Source: Lineus longissimus (taxonomy: Eukaryota > Nemertea > Pilidiophora > Heteronemertea > Lineidae). Taken from it: a stretch of DNA of 64,000 nucleotides. The stretch spans positions 9,176,001 to 9,240,000 of the forward strand of contig NC_088312.1 of assembly GCF_910592395.1 (NCBI RefSeq). Direction: 5' to 3'. Of this stretch, positions 54,644-64,000 are shown piece by piece. Position 1 is the stretch's first letter, and every line of letters begins with the position of its first letter. Under the pieces are notes generated by a model. That model did not search any database, was not told the DNA's origin, and saw only the letters and a program-made list of their open reading frames with translations. Both the position numbers and the translations under genes were made by a program.

Positions 54644-56044
54644 TGGTTCCGCTCCTGCCCCAAGCAAGGTGACCTCCCTCTGTTTACATTTCTGCACAAA
54701 ACGATTTGACCACGACAGAATCTCAATGATGGATAATCAATTTGGAAACTATCAGGGTCAGGACAACGACATCGCATGACCAGACATCTTGACCTCGTCT
54801 GAGGGTGCTCAGTAAAATGCATTTACTTAACCGATCATACAAAATTGTTATCCTAGTTCGAGGTTGACACCATTGATCACGGTTGATCGAAAACACTCAT
54901 AGTTAAACTGATGTGGAGGGTATACATCGGGTTTGTTTGGCAAAGAAATCGATAAGACTGCATGCCAAGAGAAGAGCCGGTGGCGTATTTATAGAAGCAT
55001 CGCGAAATCATTAAATGAGACATTATCAATACCTTGTCGAAAATATCGTGTAGCGCGGTTCCAAGTGCATTTTGAAGCATATCCATGAAAAAGGAACATC
55101 TTGTGTTGGGTGTCATCACACTAATTAGTTTTACCAGGAAACCATTGTTTTGTTTTTGACAAAACCTATCAAATGGTGCTATCACAAGTGCTGTAACAAG
55201 GGTAATATAGAACTAGGTGTTAAAATAAACATGAGACACCTTTAAAATCGAATAGCAACAACACTTTCATTCAGAACCTGATGTCATCATAACTGATCTA
55301 ATAGCTGCACGAAGCGAAAAACTGACATTTGTTGATATACCGATAACGCGATTCATTCAATTAATTGTGCGCTCAGGTGAGTGATTTAGCGATCTCAAAA
55401 CATTGCGGGTCAAGATGGATATCATGGGCATGCACTTGAAATCGAGATTACTCAGCCCAGTAGTCTCGCTATATATGCACACTGATATCAATCCCTCATC
55501 ACAAGACCCAAGGCACAAGACCCTTTCGCACCGATATCGTAGATTACGGTGCGTTTACGACGTCATCGTACACATAGATGACGTCGTTATCGTATGTAGA
55601 TGTCATCGTAATGTGAGACGAAACCATGGCGAAATCATTTTGGGCGAATTAGCAAAATTCTTGAACAAAAGGAATATAACAGAATCTTTTTCTGATACGC
55701 CGACGTCGATGCATCATTTTATTCAACATAATGTTATCTTAAAACGTGAATGCTAACTTGAGCATGATTAGAAACCTCGACATGTTTCACAGCACCGTAG
55801 GGCCGCGCTGTTGTGGTTCGTACATGCATCATTCTTCAAAGACTGGTCCCTCCTCATGTCAGGACAACTGAACTGTCGACTCCCGAGAGTGAAAGTATAG
55901 CCGTCATTGTCGCCGAAGAGGCATCCTGCAAGGCAAAATCAGCAGTTATTTGTATTACAAGCGAGAGTCATCTAAATGTAGTGAAGCTCCATCATGAAGC
56001 TGATATATACATATTTGTCCCTTTCAACACTTTTCGACATACTG

Positions 56045-56110
56045 AACTTCCAGCAGTATTGCCTCCTTAGCCTCCGCCCATACGCGTTGTCTGAAAGTTG
56101 AGCAAGGTCA
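56045..56110. repeat. Copy of a dispersed repeat also at 1436-1480 and 7345-7394
   Basis: gaacttccagcagtattgcctcc and ccgcccat-cgcgttgtctg words match gaacttccagcggtattgcc at 1436 and, in reverse orientation, the segment just before the 70-bp satellite at 7345. Confidence 0.7.
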
Positions 56111-56242
56111 TACATTGAGGGTCAAGATGCTTCCTCAGGCAGAAGTTAAATAGCTACCGTCATGATGGCCAATCAAAAACAAAGACGCCAGAGGGCTCAT
56201 AAGAGTACAGCCATTCATGGTGAGATTTCAATGTAGGCTTAC

Positions 56243-56426
56243 CTGGTTCGGCTTTGTTGACGACCTTGCTGCATGAGCCACAGCACTTGTCAGAGACCTG
56301 GTCCTGGTAGCACTTAGAATTGGATGAGGTAACGAAAGCAGAACATTTCTTGCCATCAAATGTAATATAGGGGTCGTCTTTACAGTTGGATATTGCAGCA
56401 CCAGCACACTTTTTACAGCCGCAGTG
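56243..56426 (-). CDS. Metalloprotease gene, alternative 3' exon 15b (Cys module)
   Basis: Acceptor ttttccag right of 56426 in phase 0, donor ccag/gtaagc left of 56243 in phase 1. It encodes HCGCKKCAGAAISNC then KKCSAFVTSSNSKCYQDQ and DKCCGSC, the same CY...CCGSC pattern as the terminal exon 57268-57419. It follows exon 14b in phase. The next exon, which must carry a stop, was not found in the window to the left. Confidence 0.65.
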
Positions 56427-56891
56427 CTGGAAAAGATGAGTGGAAAGAATGGAGGGTTTCAGCAACAATGTTCTGCTTCACCGTGTCTGCTTCGGCCAAG
56501 ATTAAAGAGACAAAAGCCGAAGTGGCGCATTTGTAAAAAATTTCGGCGCCTGTCACCTCAGGTTTCGTGCATGATCTCGATCTCCAGTCAGTCCACTCCC
56601 TCTATGTGAGTGGGAGGACGACTCTCTATGACTGCTTTCCCTCGGGATTCCCGGTTTTCTTCTACCTGATCTGCATCACACTACGATTCACCAAATTTGT
56701 AAATAATGTACTAGTTCGACATCAGCTCAGTTTCAACTCTGGTCTATTTCCAAGATTTCCCTCCGAAATCGTCATCAGGTTTCTGTCTTTGCACCCTAAT
56801 CAAACAAAAGTTGAAAGGAAAAACACAGGAATTATCACGATGAGGGATCGTAATGATAACTTCAAGCTGAGGTAAAATTGCAATGTCTTAC

Positions 56892-56968
56892 CCAGTTATT
56901 CCATGCAACCGAACAATGACCACCAGAGAGAGAAGTACAGAACTTCTGGTGGTCACCATATTCACAAC
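56892..56968 (-). CDS. Metalloprotease gene, alternative 3' exon 14b
   Basis: Acceptor ctttcag right of 56968, donor actgg/gtaag left of 56892; 77 nt, starts in the same phase as exon 14a and ends in phase 0. It reads (G)CEYGDHQKFCTSLSGGHC, comparable to CPYGDFPAG at the start of 14a. It could replace 14a or belong to a neighbouring decayed copy. Confidence 0.6.
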
Positions 56969-57267
56969 CTGAAAGAAGATAATCGATTCTGATAATAGGT
57001 CTATACTGTTCATGTTATGCATGCACATCAATCAACGGTAATGCATCTGCGTCATTCTTTTTAAGTTAAGACCAAATAAATGTGCAAACACTTCTTAGTA
57101 ACTCTTTCCCTCGCTTTATTTGTATAACAGGCGATTCAGGGAACGCTGGTGTTTGACGAAAGAAGGAACTTCATCATAAAGCTGTAAAAGTAGAAAGTAT
57201 ATATTCAAAAATAAACACCAAGTAACAACATATTATCTTCGAATTAGTATTGCTTTAGATCTTTTTA

Positions 57268-57419
57268 CTAGCCTCGCTTGTTCTGCTTGATCTTTTTGCA
57301 AGAGCCGCAGCATCTCTCTCTGATGTCCCTCTCATAGCATCTGAACGGTTCCCCCTGTATCAGTGAAGCGCACTGTTGGCCGGCGAATCCGGCGGGGAAA
57401 TCGCCATAAGGACAGGTCT
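57268..57419 (-). CDS. Metalloprotease exon 14a, terminal Cys module with stop
   Basis: Acceptor cgtttcag right of 57419, stop at 57268. It reads ETCPYGDFPAGFAGQQC, then CYERDIRERCCGSCKK and the basic end IKQNKRG. This completes a 521-residue protein with all splice phases consistent. The six-Cys pattern with CCGSC resembles small Cys modules seen at the C-termini of invertebrate reprolysins. Confidence 0.85.
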
Positions 57420-57817
57420 CTGAAACGGGATGAAGAAGTCAGAGACAAATAGAAGGAATCACCATCTACTTCATGTGCTTTCGCCACTCTTCTCAAGCGG
57501 CATCTGTCGTATGAACATTATACTAGACGTGTTAGACGCCATACTACCTGCTTCACCGTGAGCGCAGTCTTCAAAGTTGAACAAAGCTCAAGAACGTTCA
57601 CTTGGTCTATTAACGTATGACTTCAGGTACATTTAGCCTGCGCTGAGGAGAGTGGTAAATAACAGCCATTTTTGGACTTCGTCTTCCTTTCCCCTTCCTT
57701 ACAGCCACGCATGCCAGACCGGTCCGAAAGCTTGTAGAGATACCTCAAAACCCAGTGACGAATAATAGCCGCAAAATGAATGTCTTCTACAGTGTACTGC
57801 GTTGTTGGCGAACTTAC

Positions 57818-57869
57818 CATCTAAAGACGGTGCGTATCGGTTGGAAACACAGGTTGCCTCATCGCACCA
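57818..57869 (-). CDS. Metalloprotease exon 13
   Basis: 52 nt, acceptor atttatttcag right of 57869 (phase 0), donor gatg/gtaagt (phase 1). It reads WCDEATCVSNRYAPSLDG, the WC...C...LDG part of a disintegrin-like segment. Too short to be seen as an open frame. Confidence 0.85.
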
Positions 57870-58852
57870 CTGAAATAAATTGGAAAGAGGTTACCCTAAG
57901 AAATTCATTTCGATTTTTAACAGTATTTTTTGTTGCCTCAAACGGACTGTCTGACGCAACGGAAAATCGGAGTGTTGGGTATGATTGTGACTCGCTGTTG
58001 AGGGCAATGGCTTGGGCAGCAAAAGTAATTCGCGTTTGTGTACACTATACTATTGAAAAAAAAGAGCAATGGCCGTCAGTTCGCGCCAGGTCTGTCCAAA
58101 TCATAGCCGACACGTGGTGGGCGGACTTGAAGCCTCAATGGGCGAAAGCAGCGCTAGTTACCTTTTTATCTCCACAGGATGTGCCTCTTGCCGCCAAAGA
58201 CGTAGTGGAGCATTTTGAACCATCGTTGTTGGTTGTGCAGCTCAAGCCGCGGCATACATCCGCCACCTTTTGGTTCTGTAACGACGCCCCAAAAATAATG
58301 CGTAATGAAGTATTTCGCAGTAATCAGTTCATCAAAATAAAAGTAAAAAATGTATTTGAGACAAAAGAGTGTCAACGCACTTCGGTTTTAGTTTTTAATT
58401 CTACCTGAGTATAGACCTCTTGTCACACCGAAGTGTTAAGAGTATTCAGCTGTATTCGGATAGCAAACCAACCGACTTTCAAGGAATCACCGATGAGTAT
58501 GGAGCATCACACCGAAAACCGTATTGTAAGGAAAGGTTCATACGCCCTTAAGGGGAAACGATATGTTTGAGATCAGCGTGATGTCAGGTCCAATATTTGG
58601 CAAATCACGCAGAACGGTATTTTAGACCATGTCGGTGTAGCAGGCCAAAATGGCCCCCTGGAAAAACTGTCCAGCCGTATCATAATCTGGCGGATCATGC
58701 TATAGGGACCATGAACGTCAAGACCTCCGGGATTTTAGCGGCCATAGTCTCTATAGAACTATTCACATGCAACATAATCTGTCAGAATACAATAGGGCAG
58801 GACATTTTTTCTTGGGGACATTTTCGACTGGTAATGTCAACATCTGACTTAC

Positions 58853-58988
58853 GAAGGGACAGGGGAACGAGTTATCCCCTTGCATTCCTTTACACTGCGC
58901 GACTGCGTCCAAGATCTGGCCTGGCATCTCCCCAACAGGCCTCTCCCAGCCGGGTATGCTATTGCTTGCCTTGTTCGACATACAGTTA
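58853..58988 (-). CDS. Metalloprotease exon 12, disintegrin-like start
   Basis: Acceptor cttgtattgcag right of 58988, donor ttc/gtaagt. It reads NCMSNKASNSIPGWE, then PGQILDAVAQCKGMQGD and SFPCPF. The PG...QC...C order matches the segment after the catalytic domain in ADAMTS-like proteins. Confidence 0.87.
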
Positions 58989-59270
58989 CTGCAATACAAG
59001 GATCATCTTATGATTACTTATAAAACATTAAAGGGAATCACATGTATGTTAAATGAAATGCAGGCTGATATACTGTCTGAACATAAGATGAACGTGTGTC
59101 CGTATCTGTTCAAGTAAGATTTATTTGGTTTTTCAAATGCTTCTCTTCCTGAACGATACGGGATCGAACAACTATACACAGTAATGCGATGATAGCGTCA
59201 CCAACGCCATCTTCGAATTTCTCTCTCGAAAGAATGGAAGTTTGAGATCCTTCGTAAGGCTCTTTCCTTC

Positions 59271-59302
59271 ATGATGGTGATGGTGATGATGATGATGATT
59301 AT
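59271..59302. repeat. Microsatellite (gatggt/gatgat)n
   Basis: Trinucleotide repeats within the intron between exons 11 and 12. Confidence 0.85.
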
Positions 59303-59519
59303 ATGCTAATGATATTGCTAACGATGACTCTGAAATCTTCCTTCCATATTGAGAGAGTTCCGAGTCATTTTATCTTTTATACTGGATACTCATAGCATCG
59401 CCTCAAAGGAAAGCACGTATCTTTAAAGGTAAACCGATACTTATATTCACAGCGAATGACATACATGTACAAAAAATAAAAATAAAAATAAAAAACCCCG
59501 AACATGCATAAAGGCCTAC

Positions 59520-59699
59520 CTTGCTCCCAAGGTACTAAAGTAGTCCCTGAACTGTCTGATAGAACAGGAGGAGAATAAGTAGGGGTTCCTGTAGTTGTAT
59601 TGGTCGACGACGTTGGCGTTAGAGGGCGCCATGATGTACTTAGAATCTTGACTGCAACTAGATGCTGATTTTTTCCCGTCGTGGTCGGCTGCACCAAGA
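59520..59699 (-). CDS. Metalloprotease exon 11, third ligand and Met-turn
   Basis: Acceptor atcatttcag right of 59699, donor gcaag/gtaggc. Joined to exon 10 it gives HELGHSLGAADHDG, then SSCSQDSKYIMAPSNANV with the Met-turn YIMAP, and NPYLFSSCSIRQFRDYF. The obvious long frame here (TTTGKNQHL...) is the wrong one: the splice phase selects the frame with the protease signature. Confidence 0.9.
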
Positions 59700-59997
59700 C
59701 TGAAATGATTTAAAGTAAAAGAAATACAGACGATTTAGTTAGTGAGAATGTCTGAAGAGGAGAAGTTAGCAACAGTCTATAACCTCAAGATGAGGCCCTT
59801 ACTGATACTTTGACTTATTAAATGAAAGGCATTATCTTGGAGAAACTGTTGATTTCTTGATGGCGACACCCCCTTCCAAAAAAAGGAGAAGAAAAGCGGC
59901 AAAAAGGTAACCGGACAGGATCATTTATTGGTGAGTGGCGCTATTTCGGACTATCGAATTTGCGGGTGAGTGGTCATAGATAGCCACCGCTGCATAC

Positions 59998-60103
59998 CTG
60001 TGTCCAAGTTCATGAGCGGCTGTTCCCTCTGAACTGAACACTCCGGCCTCTTCGATCACCGAGTAAGAATCTCGAGAGCACATGACTTTTGTGAAAGCAA
60101 TTC
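59998..60103 (-). CDS. Metalloprotease exon 10, HELGH zinc site
   Basis: Acceptor tttttttttacag right of 60103, donor acacag/gtatgc. It reads GIAFTKVMCSRDSYSVIEE, then FSSEGTAAHELGHS with the catalytic Glu and first two zinc His. The intron falls directly after the second His. Confidence 0.92.
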
Positions 60104-60388
60104 CTGTAAAAAAAAAAGTTTCAGTATATATAACATGTAAATACCGGAATATTTTACAATAGCAAAATATCATACTTTTAATTGGATTTGCGTCTTATTC
60201 CATCTTAAAAGAAGCTTCTTTTGGAAGTTTATAGAAAGACGAAAAAAACGAAGTATAATCCGTGTAGGCCTGCATAAAATGAAAAATAGCTGTTGTTCCC
60301 AAAAAGCTCAACGCCTGCATGTTGTTTTTGCACATTTGTGTAGGTCGAAAAAGTCTTACTGACTATGTTTTAACAGGACCGTGCTTAC

Positions 60389-60438
60389 CGACAGTACCAC
60401 TTTTCACTTGTCTATCCTCCACGCTGTATAAATCCTTC
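60389..60438 (-). CDS. Metalloprotease exon 9
   Basis: 50 nt, acceptor gttttcag right of 60438, donor gtcg/gtaagc. It reads KDLYSVEDRQVKSGTVG, joining FT(M) of exon 8 to IAFTKVMC of exon 10. Confidence 0.87.
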
Positions 60439-60801
60439 CTGAAAACATATTGATATATAAAATTCATGTGAACATTGGTGTGCAAGAAGTCCTGAGCAGT
60501 GTAACATAAATCAGTTACCTCTGAGCATGGGCGTGTCCGGGGCCGTCGCACTCATAAAAATGAGGGCTCAACAAACACAAATGCATCCCCGGTCTACAGA
60601 TTTTTCAGAGAAATAAAAAAAACCTTAAGGCCTATACGGCATTGTGTACATGTACAGCATTTCTACTTTCCTGGACCACCAGTAATTATGAAGGACTGAG
60701 GCACTACTTAAAATTTTGAGATGGTGAAAAATACCAAATCCAAGTGTTGGGTCTCTATGTATAAAATAGGCCAACTCGGCATTTTACAAAAAAATGCTTA
60801 C

Positions 60802-60968
60802 ATTGTGAATGCCATGACATGGTCACTCTTGCCGATGAAGTTCCTTCCGTTTCCCTTGTCCCAGTCTCTCAATGCATTCAGGGATAAATCAGCATTGATC
60901 AGATTCTGGTCGTTGACGCCTGGATTTCGCAGACTGCTGCTCATAGAGAACGTCGACTCACCGCTAGA
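60802..60968 (-). CDS. Metalloprotease exon 8
   Basis: Acceptor tactgtttcag right of 60968, donor acaat/gtaagc. It reads SSGESTFSMSSSLRN, then LRDWDKGNGRNFIGKSDHVM and AFT. The SDHVMAFT element is typical of the reprolysin fold (central beta strand). Confidence 0.9.
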
Positions 60969-61393
60969 CTGAAACAGTATTGTTTTCAGAAGTCTCAAAA
61001 CTTTGCAACAACGTGTTAATTAATATCACCAACGGCTTGTTTAACATTAAACCATGGATCCCCAATCGGAAGTTAATCGTCGCTAAATTGGGTTCCATCT
61101 TCCAATGAGAGGATAGCATACGATGCCAGTATAACTACGCAACCTTTACCAATGGCGAAGCTTGGGGATTGAATTGGGCCACCCATTGCTACTACCCACC
61201 GCAATCACCGACGTCCACACAGGATCACAATCGGCAACGTGTTCGGTTGGAACCAACCAGATACATGTAATTATCCAGTTCTCTCTGGCAAATGATCTGA
61301 TTGGCTATTTGTAGTAAGTGGTGCCAGTCCATTGGTCTTTTCAGAGATGCATGTGTAATTGATGCTGTCAAAGTACTGCTTACAGGTACATAC

Positions 61394-61471
61394 CTCTATC
61401 ACGTGGATACCCTTTACCCTGATGTAGATCGAAAAGTCGGACTCCTGTAGATTGGCGTAACGGATATCAAC
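61394..61471 (-). CDS. Metalloprotease exon 7
   Basis: 26 codons, phase 0 at both ends; acceptor cactttcag, donor atagag/gtatgt. It reads VDIRYANLQESDFSIYIRVK then GIHVIE. Confidence 0.87.
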
Positions 61472-61589
61472 CTGAAAGTGTTAGACAATAGCACAGTTAA
61501 CACCCAAAAATGAACGAGCCAAACCGTTCGGATGCATACCTCCGTGATTACGGTGTAAACTATCAAAAATATTAAATGTGGGTACTTAC

Positions 61590-61668
61590 GCCACTCATTA
61601 CGTGAGCGAAATAACGTTGGATGTTCCTCAACGCCTCGTTTTTGTTGCGCATTGCATTGGTGTAGTAT
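61590..61668 (-). CDS. Metalloprotease exon 6
   Basis: 79 nt, acceptor ctcgtttctag right of 61668, donor agtggc/gtaagt. It reads YYTNAMRNKNEALRNIQRYF then AHVMSG, the first helix of the catalytic domain. Confidence 0.87.
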
Positions 61669-62171
61669 CTAGAAACGAGGATATATATTTCAGCAGCGTC
61701 ATTCAAAAGATGCCGTCTTAAATCTACTTCAGTCATCGCCGGGGCTTATCAAAGTTTTCAAGAACATTCTTGCGTTCTGCGCTCAACACATAACATTCTC
61801 ACATTTTTAGATGTTTTTTAATAGGTCATACGATGTATTAACAAAATGGCCAATCTTATGCCATTGACGTCAATAGAAGCAGGGGTGGACCGACGGTCAT
61901 CAAATAATCCTAGTTCCGGCCGTGGGGGAGTGCTAAGAGCGACATCCACTACATCTAGTTCCTTGAACCACCATCATGGCGACCATAGACCATGTAAAGA
62001 GTGACGAACAACTTCTGTCGCCAGTGGGTCCTCTTTGTACTCTGGCATCGCCACCCTCGGGACTTCGTATCTAATTGGTAACGCATATACGACACAGAGA
62101 ATGTGTTATGATATATACCCGTACCAAAGGGACGTTTAGAATATGCCCATACAAGTCCGTGGTAAACTTAC

Positions 62172-62247
62172 TCATTGTATACAGTGTAGTCGATGATGAT
62201 GTGTACTTCAACGCCAAGACTCCCGAAAGCCCTCTTCGCCCGTGAGG
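62172..62247 (-). CDS. Metalloprotease exon 5, start of the catalytic domain
   Basis: 76 nt, acceptor ttgtttctcag right of 62247, donor aatga/gtaagt. It reads SRAKRAFGSLGVEVHIIIDY then TVYNE. RAKR is a possible furin-type cleavage site just before the domain. Confidence 0.88.
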
Positions 62248-62472
62248 CTGAGAAACAATGGACAGTTGAGGTCAGGTTATTGAAGGAAAACGCATGCAGA
62301 AGATGACAATTTATTGTCGCGAGAGTTTTAGCCTAAATATAATTCTATACAACGGAGTACGATAGTGACTTCAGACCTGAGACAGGATGCAACAATGTTA
62401 GAAAGTCCATTGCCATCTGGAAGTCTGTCAATCATCAGCTAAGAGTGTTCCTGCTCCTAATGGAATTCTTAC

Positions 62473-62608
62473 CTTTCTCAGCAGAAAGGTCAAATCGTTT
62501 AATCAAGTTATGTTTGGACTGGTCAGTCGCTACGTCCCGCTTTGCAGAGTAATGTGCCTCTGGAGCTTCAACGACGTAAGCCTTGTCGTCGTGGAGGAAG
62601 GAACCACT
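62473..62608 (-). CDS. Metalloprotease exon 4, propeptide
   Basis: Acceptor tctttttag right of 62608, donor gaaag/gtaaga. It reads SGSFLHDDKAYVVEAPEAHY, then SAKRDVATDQSKHNLIKRFD. The dibasic sites SAKR and IKRF suit propeptide processing. Confidence 0.88.
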
Positions 62609-62850
62609 CTAAAAAGATGACTTCAGTGATAGGGTAAACGCAAAATAGGCGAAATAACACTACTGTAACTATGCAGATCTATTCTACGGATGAAAGGCTA
62701 ATCTAAGTCCACAGTGAGATCGAAAAGGGTAGGTGGCCAAAACTGTATAAATGTCGCAATCTCTAAGTCCAATGGTTTCGATAGCTTAACTTCTTCTTTA
62801 GAAGGACGAGATGTACTTTCAAACTCTGTGGAAACTTAGACTCATCTTAC

Positions 62851-62943
62851 CAATGATCTCTTGAAGACTCCTGGTGCCTGTTCCACCGATCTGACCATCA
62901 CAACACCCTGGTCGTTGAGGACATCGTAGAAAGCGTCTTCGTC
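62851..62943 (-). CDS. Metalloprotease exon 3, propeptide
   Basis: 31 codons in phase 0; acceptor ttattctgcag, donor tcattg/gtaaga. It reads DEDAFYDVLNDQGVVMVRSV then EQAPGVFKRSL. Confidence 0.87.
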
Positions 62944-63219
62944 CTGCAGAATAAGAAGTTGAATTAATACTCTCCAATCTTCTAAAGCTCACCTGAAGGA
63001 ACTTGCGTGCATAATGATCAGCTATATCTTCTCATTCTGCGTTCTCAATCATTATGACCAGCTAGATATCGGAACTCCTGATGTATCATCAAGTCACGGG
63101 TGACTAACAAATGAAAAAAAGAAGACCAAATCGATATTTTATCACCGCAGGGTTTTAGACAGTGTTTCGAAATGTGAAAACTTGAAAACACTAATTCTCG
63201 CTGCTGCTCGATAACTTAC

Positions 63220-63428
63220 AGCATCTCTAAGTTGGACCAGTTCAACCCCGTCTTCCTTCTCAACGGACAGCGTAGGAGAGATGCCTCTGCGCAAGCGAAG
63301 CCTGACATCACTGCCTGTCTCATCCTTGAGTAGAAGATTTAGCTCATCTGGATGACGTTTGGTAGTCTCTTTGGTCTCGTCAATAACATCAACGGCACGC
63401 TTGGTGACGATTTCTGGGTCTGATCCGG
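63220..63428 (-). CDS. Metalloprotease exon 2, propeptide
   Basis: Acceptor ctccactccag right of 63428, donor gatgct/gtaagt. It reads AGSDPEIVTKRAVDVIDETK, then LRLRRGISPTLSVEKEDG. The open frame continues upstream into the intron, but the phase from exon 1 fixes the start. Confidence 0.9.
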
Positions 63429-63920
63429 CTGGAGTGGAGCAAAAGTGAATAAATGTCATCGTGACAGTATTCGATATTCCCACATCTAATGGCACCAAAA
63501 CAGACACGCACCTGCCTAGGCATGTCGCCTTGGTTTTCTTCTGCACTGGCCCATCATGCAGGGCGAAAGAGAAATAAAAGTTCCTGACCCTTAAGAGACC
63601 ACAGTAGAAGTTTCTGTAAACGAATTCTTAGTGGCATAATCAAGGGCAATATTACCCAGCTGTCGGCTGTCCAGTCACCTCCTATTCTACATAAGTAGTT
63701 TCCATCAACAAATTGCACAAAAAAAGGAACAATTCAAAATCTGACTGAATTATCACGCTTTTCCTATGTTGACTTCGATCTGACCCGAGTTAGCTCTTTC
63801 TTGAAGCAATCAATGGTCTGGTTGCAATGGCAGAGAATATTCTTGACTCTTAACTGAAAGACACTCCCTTTGAAAAGCACCTGGTGTCCTCGTGGAGATG
63901 GACACTGAGGACTATCTTAC

Positions 63921-63972
63921 CAACTACTGCGGCGATAAGGACAAGACCGAGGAAGCTTTGGAGGAATTCCAT
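63921..63972 (-). CDS. Metalloprotease exon 1, start and signal peptide
   Basis: ATG at 63972; MEFLQSFLGLVLIAAVV is a good signal peptide, so the enzyme is secreted. Donor gttg/gtaaga in phase 1 matches exon 2. The summed coding length of exons 1-14a is 1566 nt, which is 522 codons including the stop. The promoter lies outside the window. Confidence 0.9.
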
Positions 63973-64000
63973 GATGACGGTTCTCCTTGTGTCTGAGCGG

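Larger units (their letters stand above)
53558..56160. other. Intergenic stretch without recognised gene
   Basis: No coding frame with a recognisable domain on either strand. It contains a C-rich tract (54596-54643) and, at 56045-56110, a copy of a dispersed repeat. Confidence 0.45.

Noticed and set aside
57755-58408. 217-codon open frame on the plus strand
   Set aside because: It runs antisense over metalloprotease exon 13 and its intron, has no recognisable domain, and its reading frame crosses a well-supported exon on the other strand.
59377-59697. Frame reading TTTGKNQHLVAVK on the minus strand
   Set aside because: It covers metalloprotease exon 11 in the wrong frame. The splice phase from exon 10 selects the frame with the zinc ligand and Met-turn.

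Overview
The window is nuclear DNA from an animal. Genes are split by GT-AG introns, C2H2 zinc-finger exons dominate, and there is a secreted reprolysin-type metalloprotease and a dual-specificity phosphatase fold. Frequent tacatgta and taggcct words, satellites and foldback elements fit a marine invertebrate (lophotrochozoan or non-vertebrate deuterostome). I cannot place it more precisely from sequence alone.

Region 1-10 kb holds no gene I can support. It carries a foldback element, a tRNA-like SINE head, a roughly 2 kb satellite (2.88-4.95 kb), a duplicated block (6.0 and 7.2 kb), a perfect palindrome (7.05 kb) and a 70-bp satellite of about 27 copies (7.4-9.3 kb).

Region 10.5-42 kb (minus strand) reads as one transcription unit. 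Two shared 5' coding exons encode a long coiled coil (41934-41227) and a Ser/Pro-rich linker with a SUMO-interacting-like motif (40968-40366). After a 4.3-kb intron come 31 intact zinc-finger exons (36.0 to 10.9 kb), plus three disrupted ones and several fragments. Every intact finger exon starts at a phase-0 acceptor, carries 2-6 C2H2 fingers and ends in its own stop codon. The shared exon 2 donor is also phase 0. The simplest model is a single gene with one constant oligomerisation module and a menu of about 31 alternative terminal DNA-binding exons. That layout resembles fly lola or mod(mdg4), but with a coiled coil in place of the BTB domain.

Region 43-47 kb (plus strand) is a head-to-head inverted paralogue. 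It has the same coiled-coil exon, the same linker exon (now with a PKKRK basic stretch), three zinc-finger terminal exons and a fourth terminal exon that keeps the acceptor and lead peptide but has no finger. About 1.2 kb separates the two start codons and is probably a shared promoter region.

Region 47.5-53.6 kb: repeats with inverted ends, then a minus-strand dual-specificity phosphatase-like gene whose catalytic His-Cys is Ala-Ser (a predicted pseudophosphatase). A possible first exon at 53.4-53.5 kb sits next to an RFX X-box-like palindrome.

Region 56.2-64 kb (minus strand): a 14-exon secreted M12B zinc metalloprotease of 521 aa can be reconstructed with consistent splice phases. It has a signal peptide, propeptide, catalytic domain with HELGHS, Met-turn, disintegrin-like segment and a Cys module. 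Its third zinc ligand has unusual spacing, and an alternative 3' module follows the first terminal exon.
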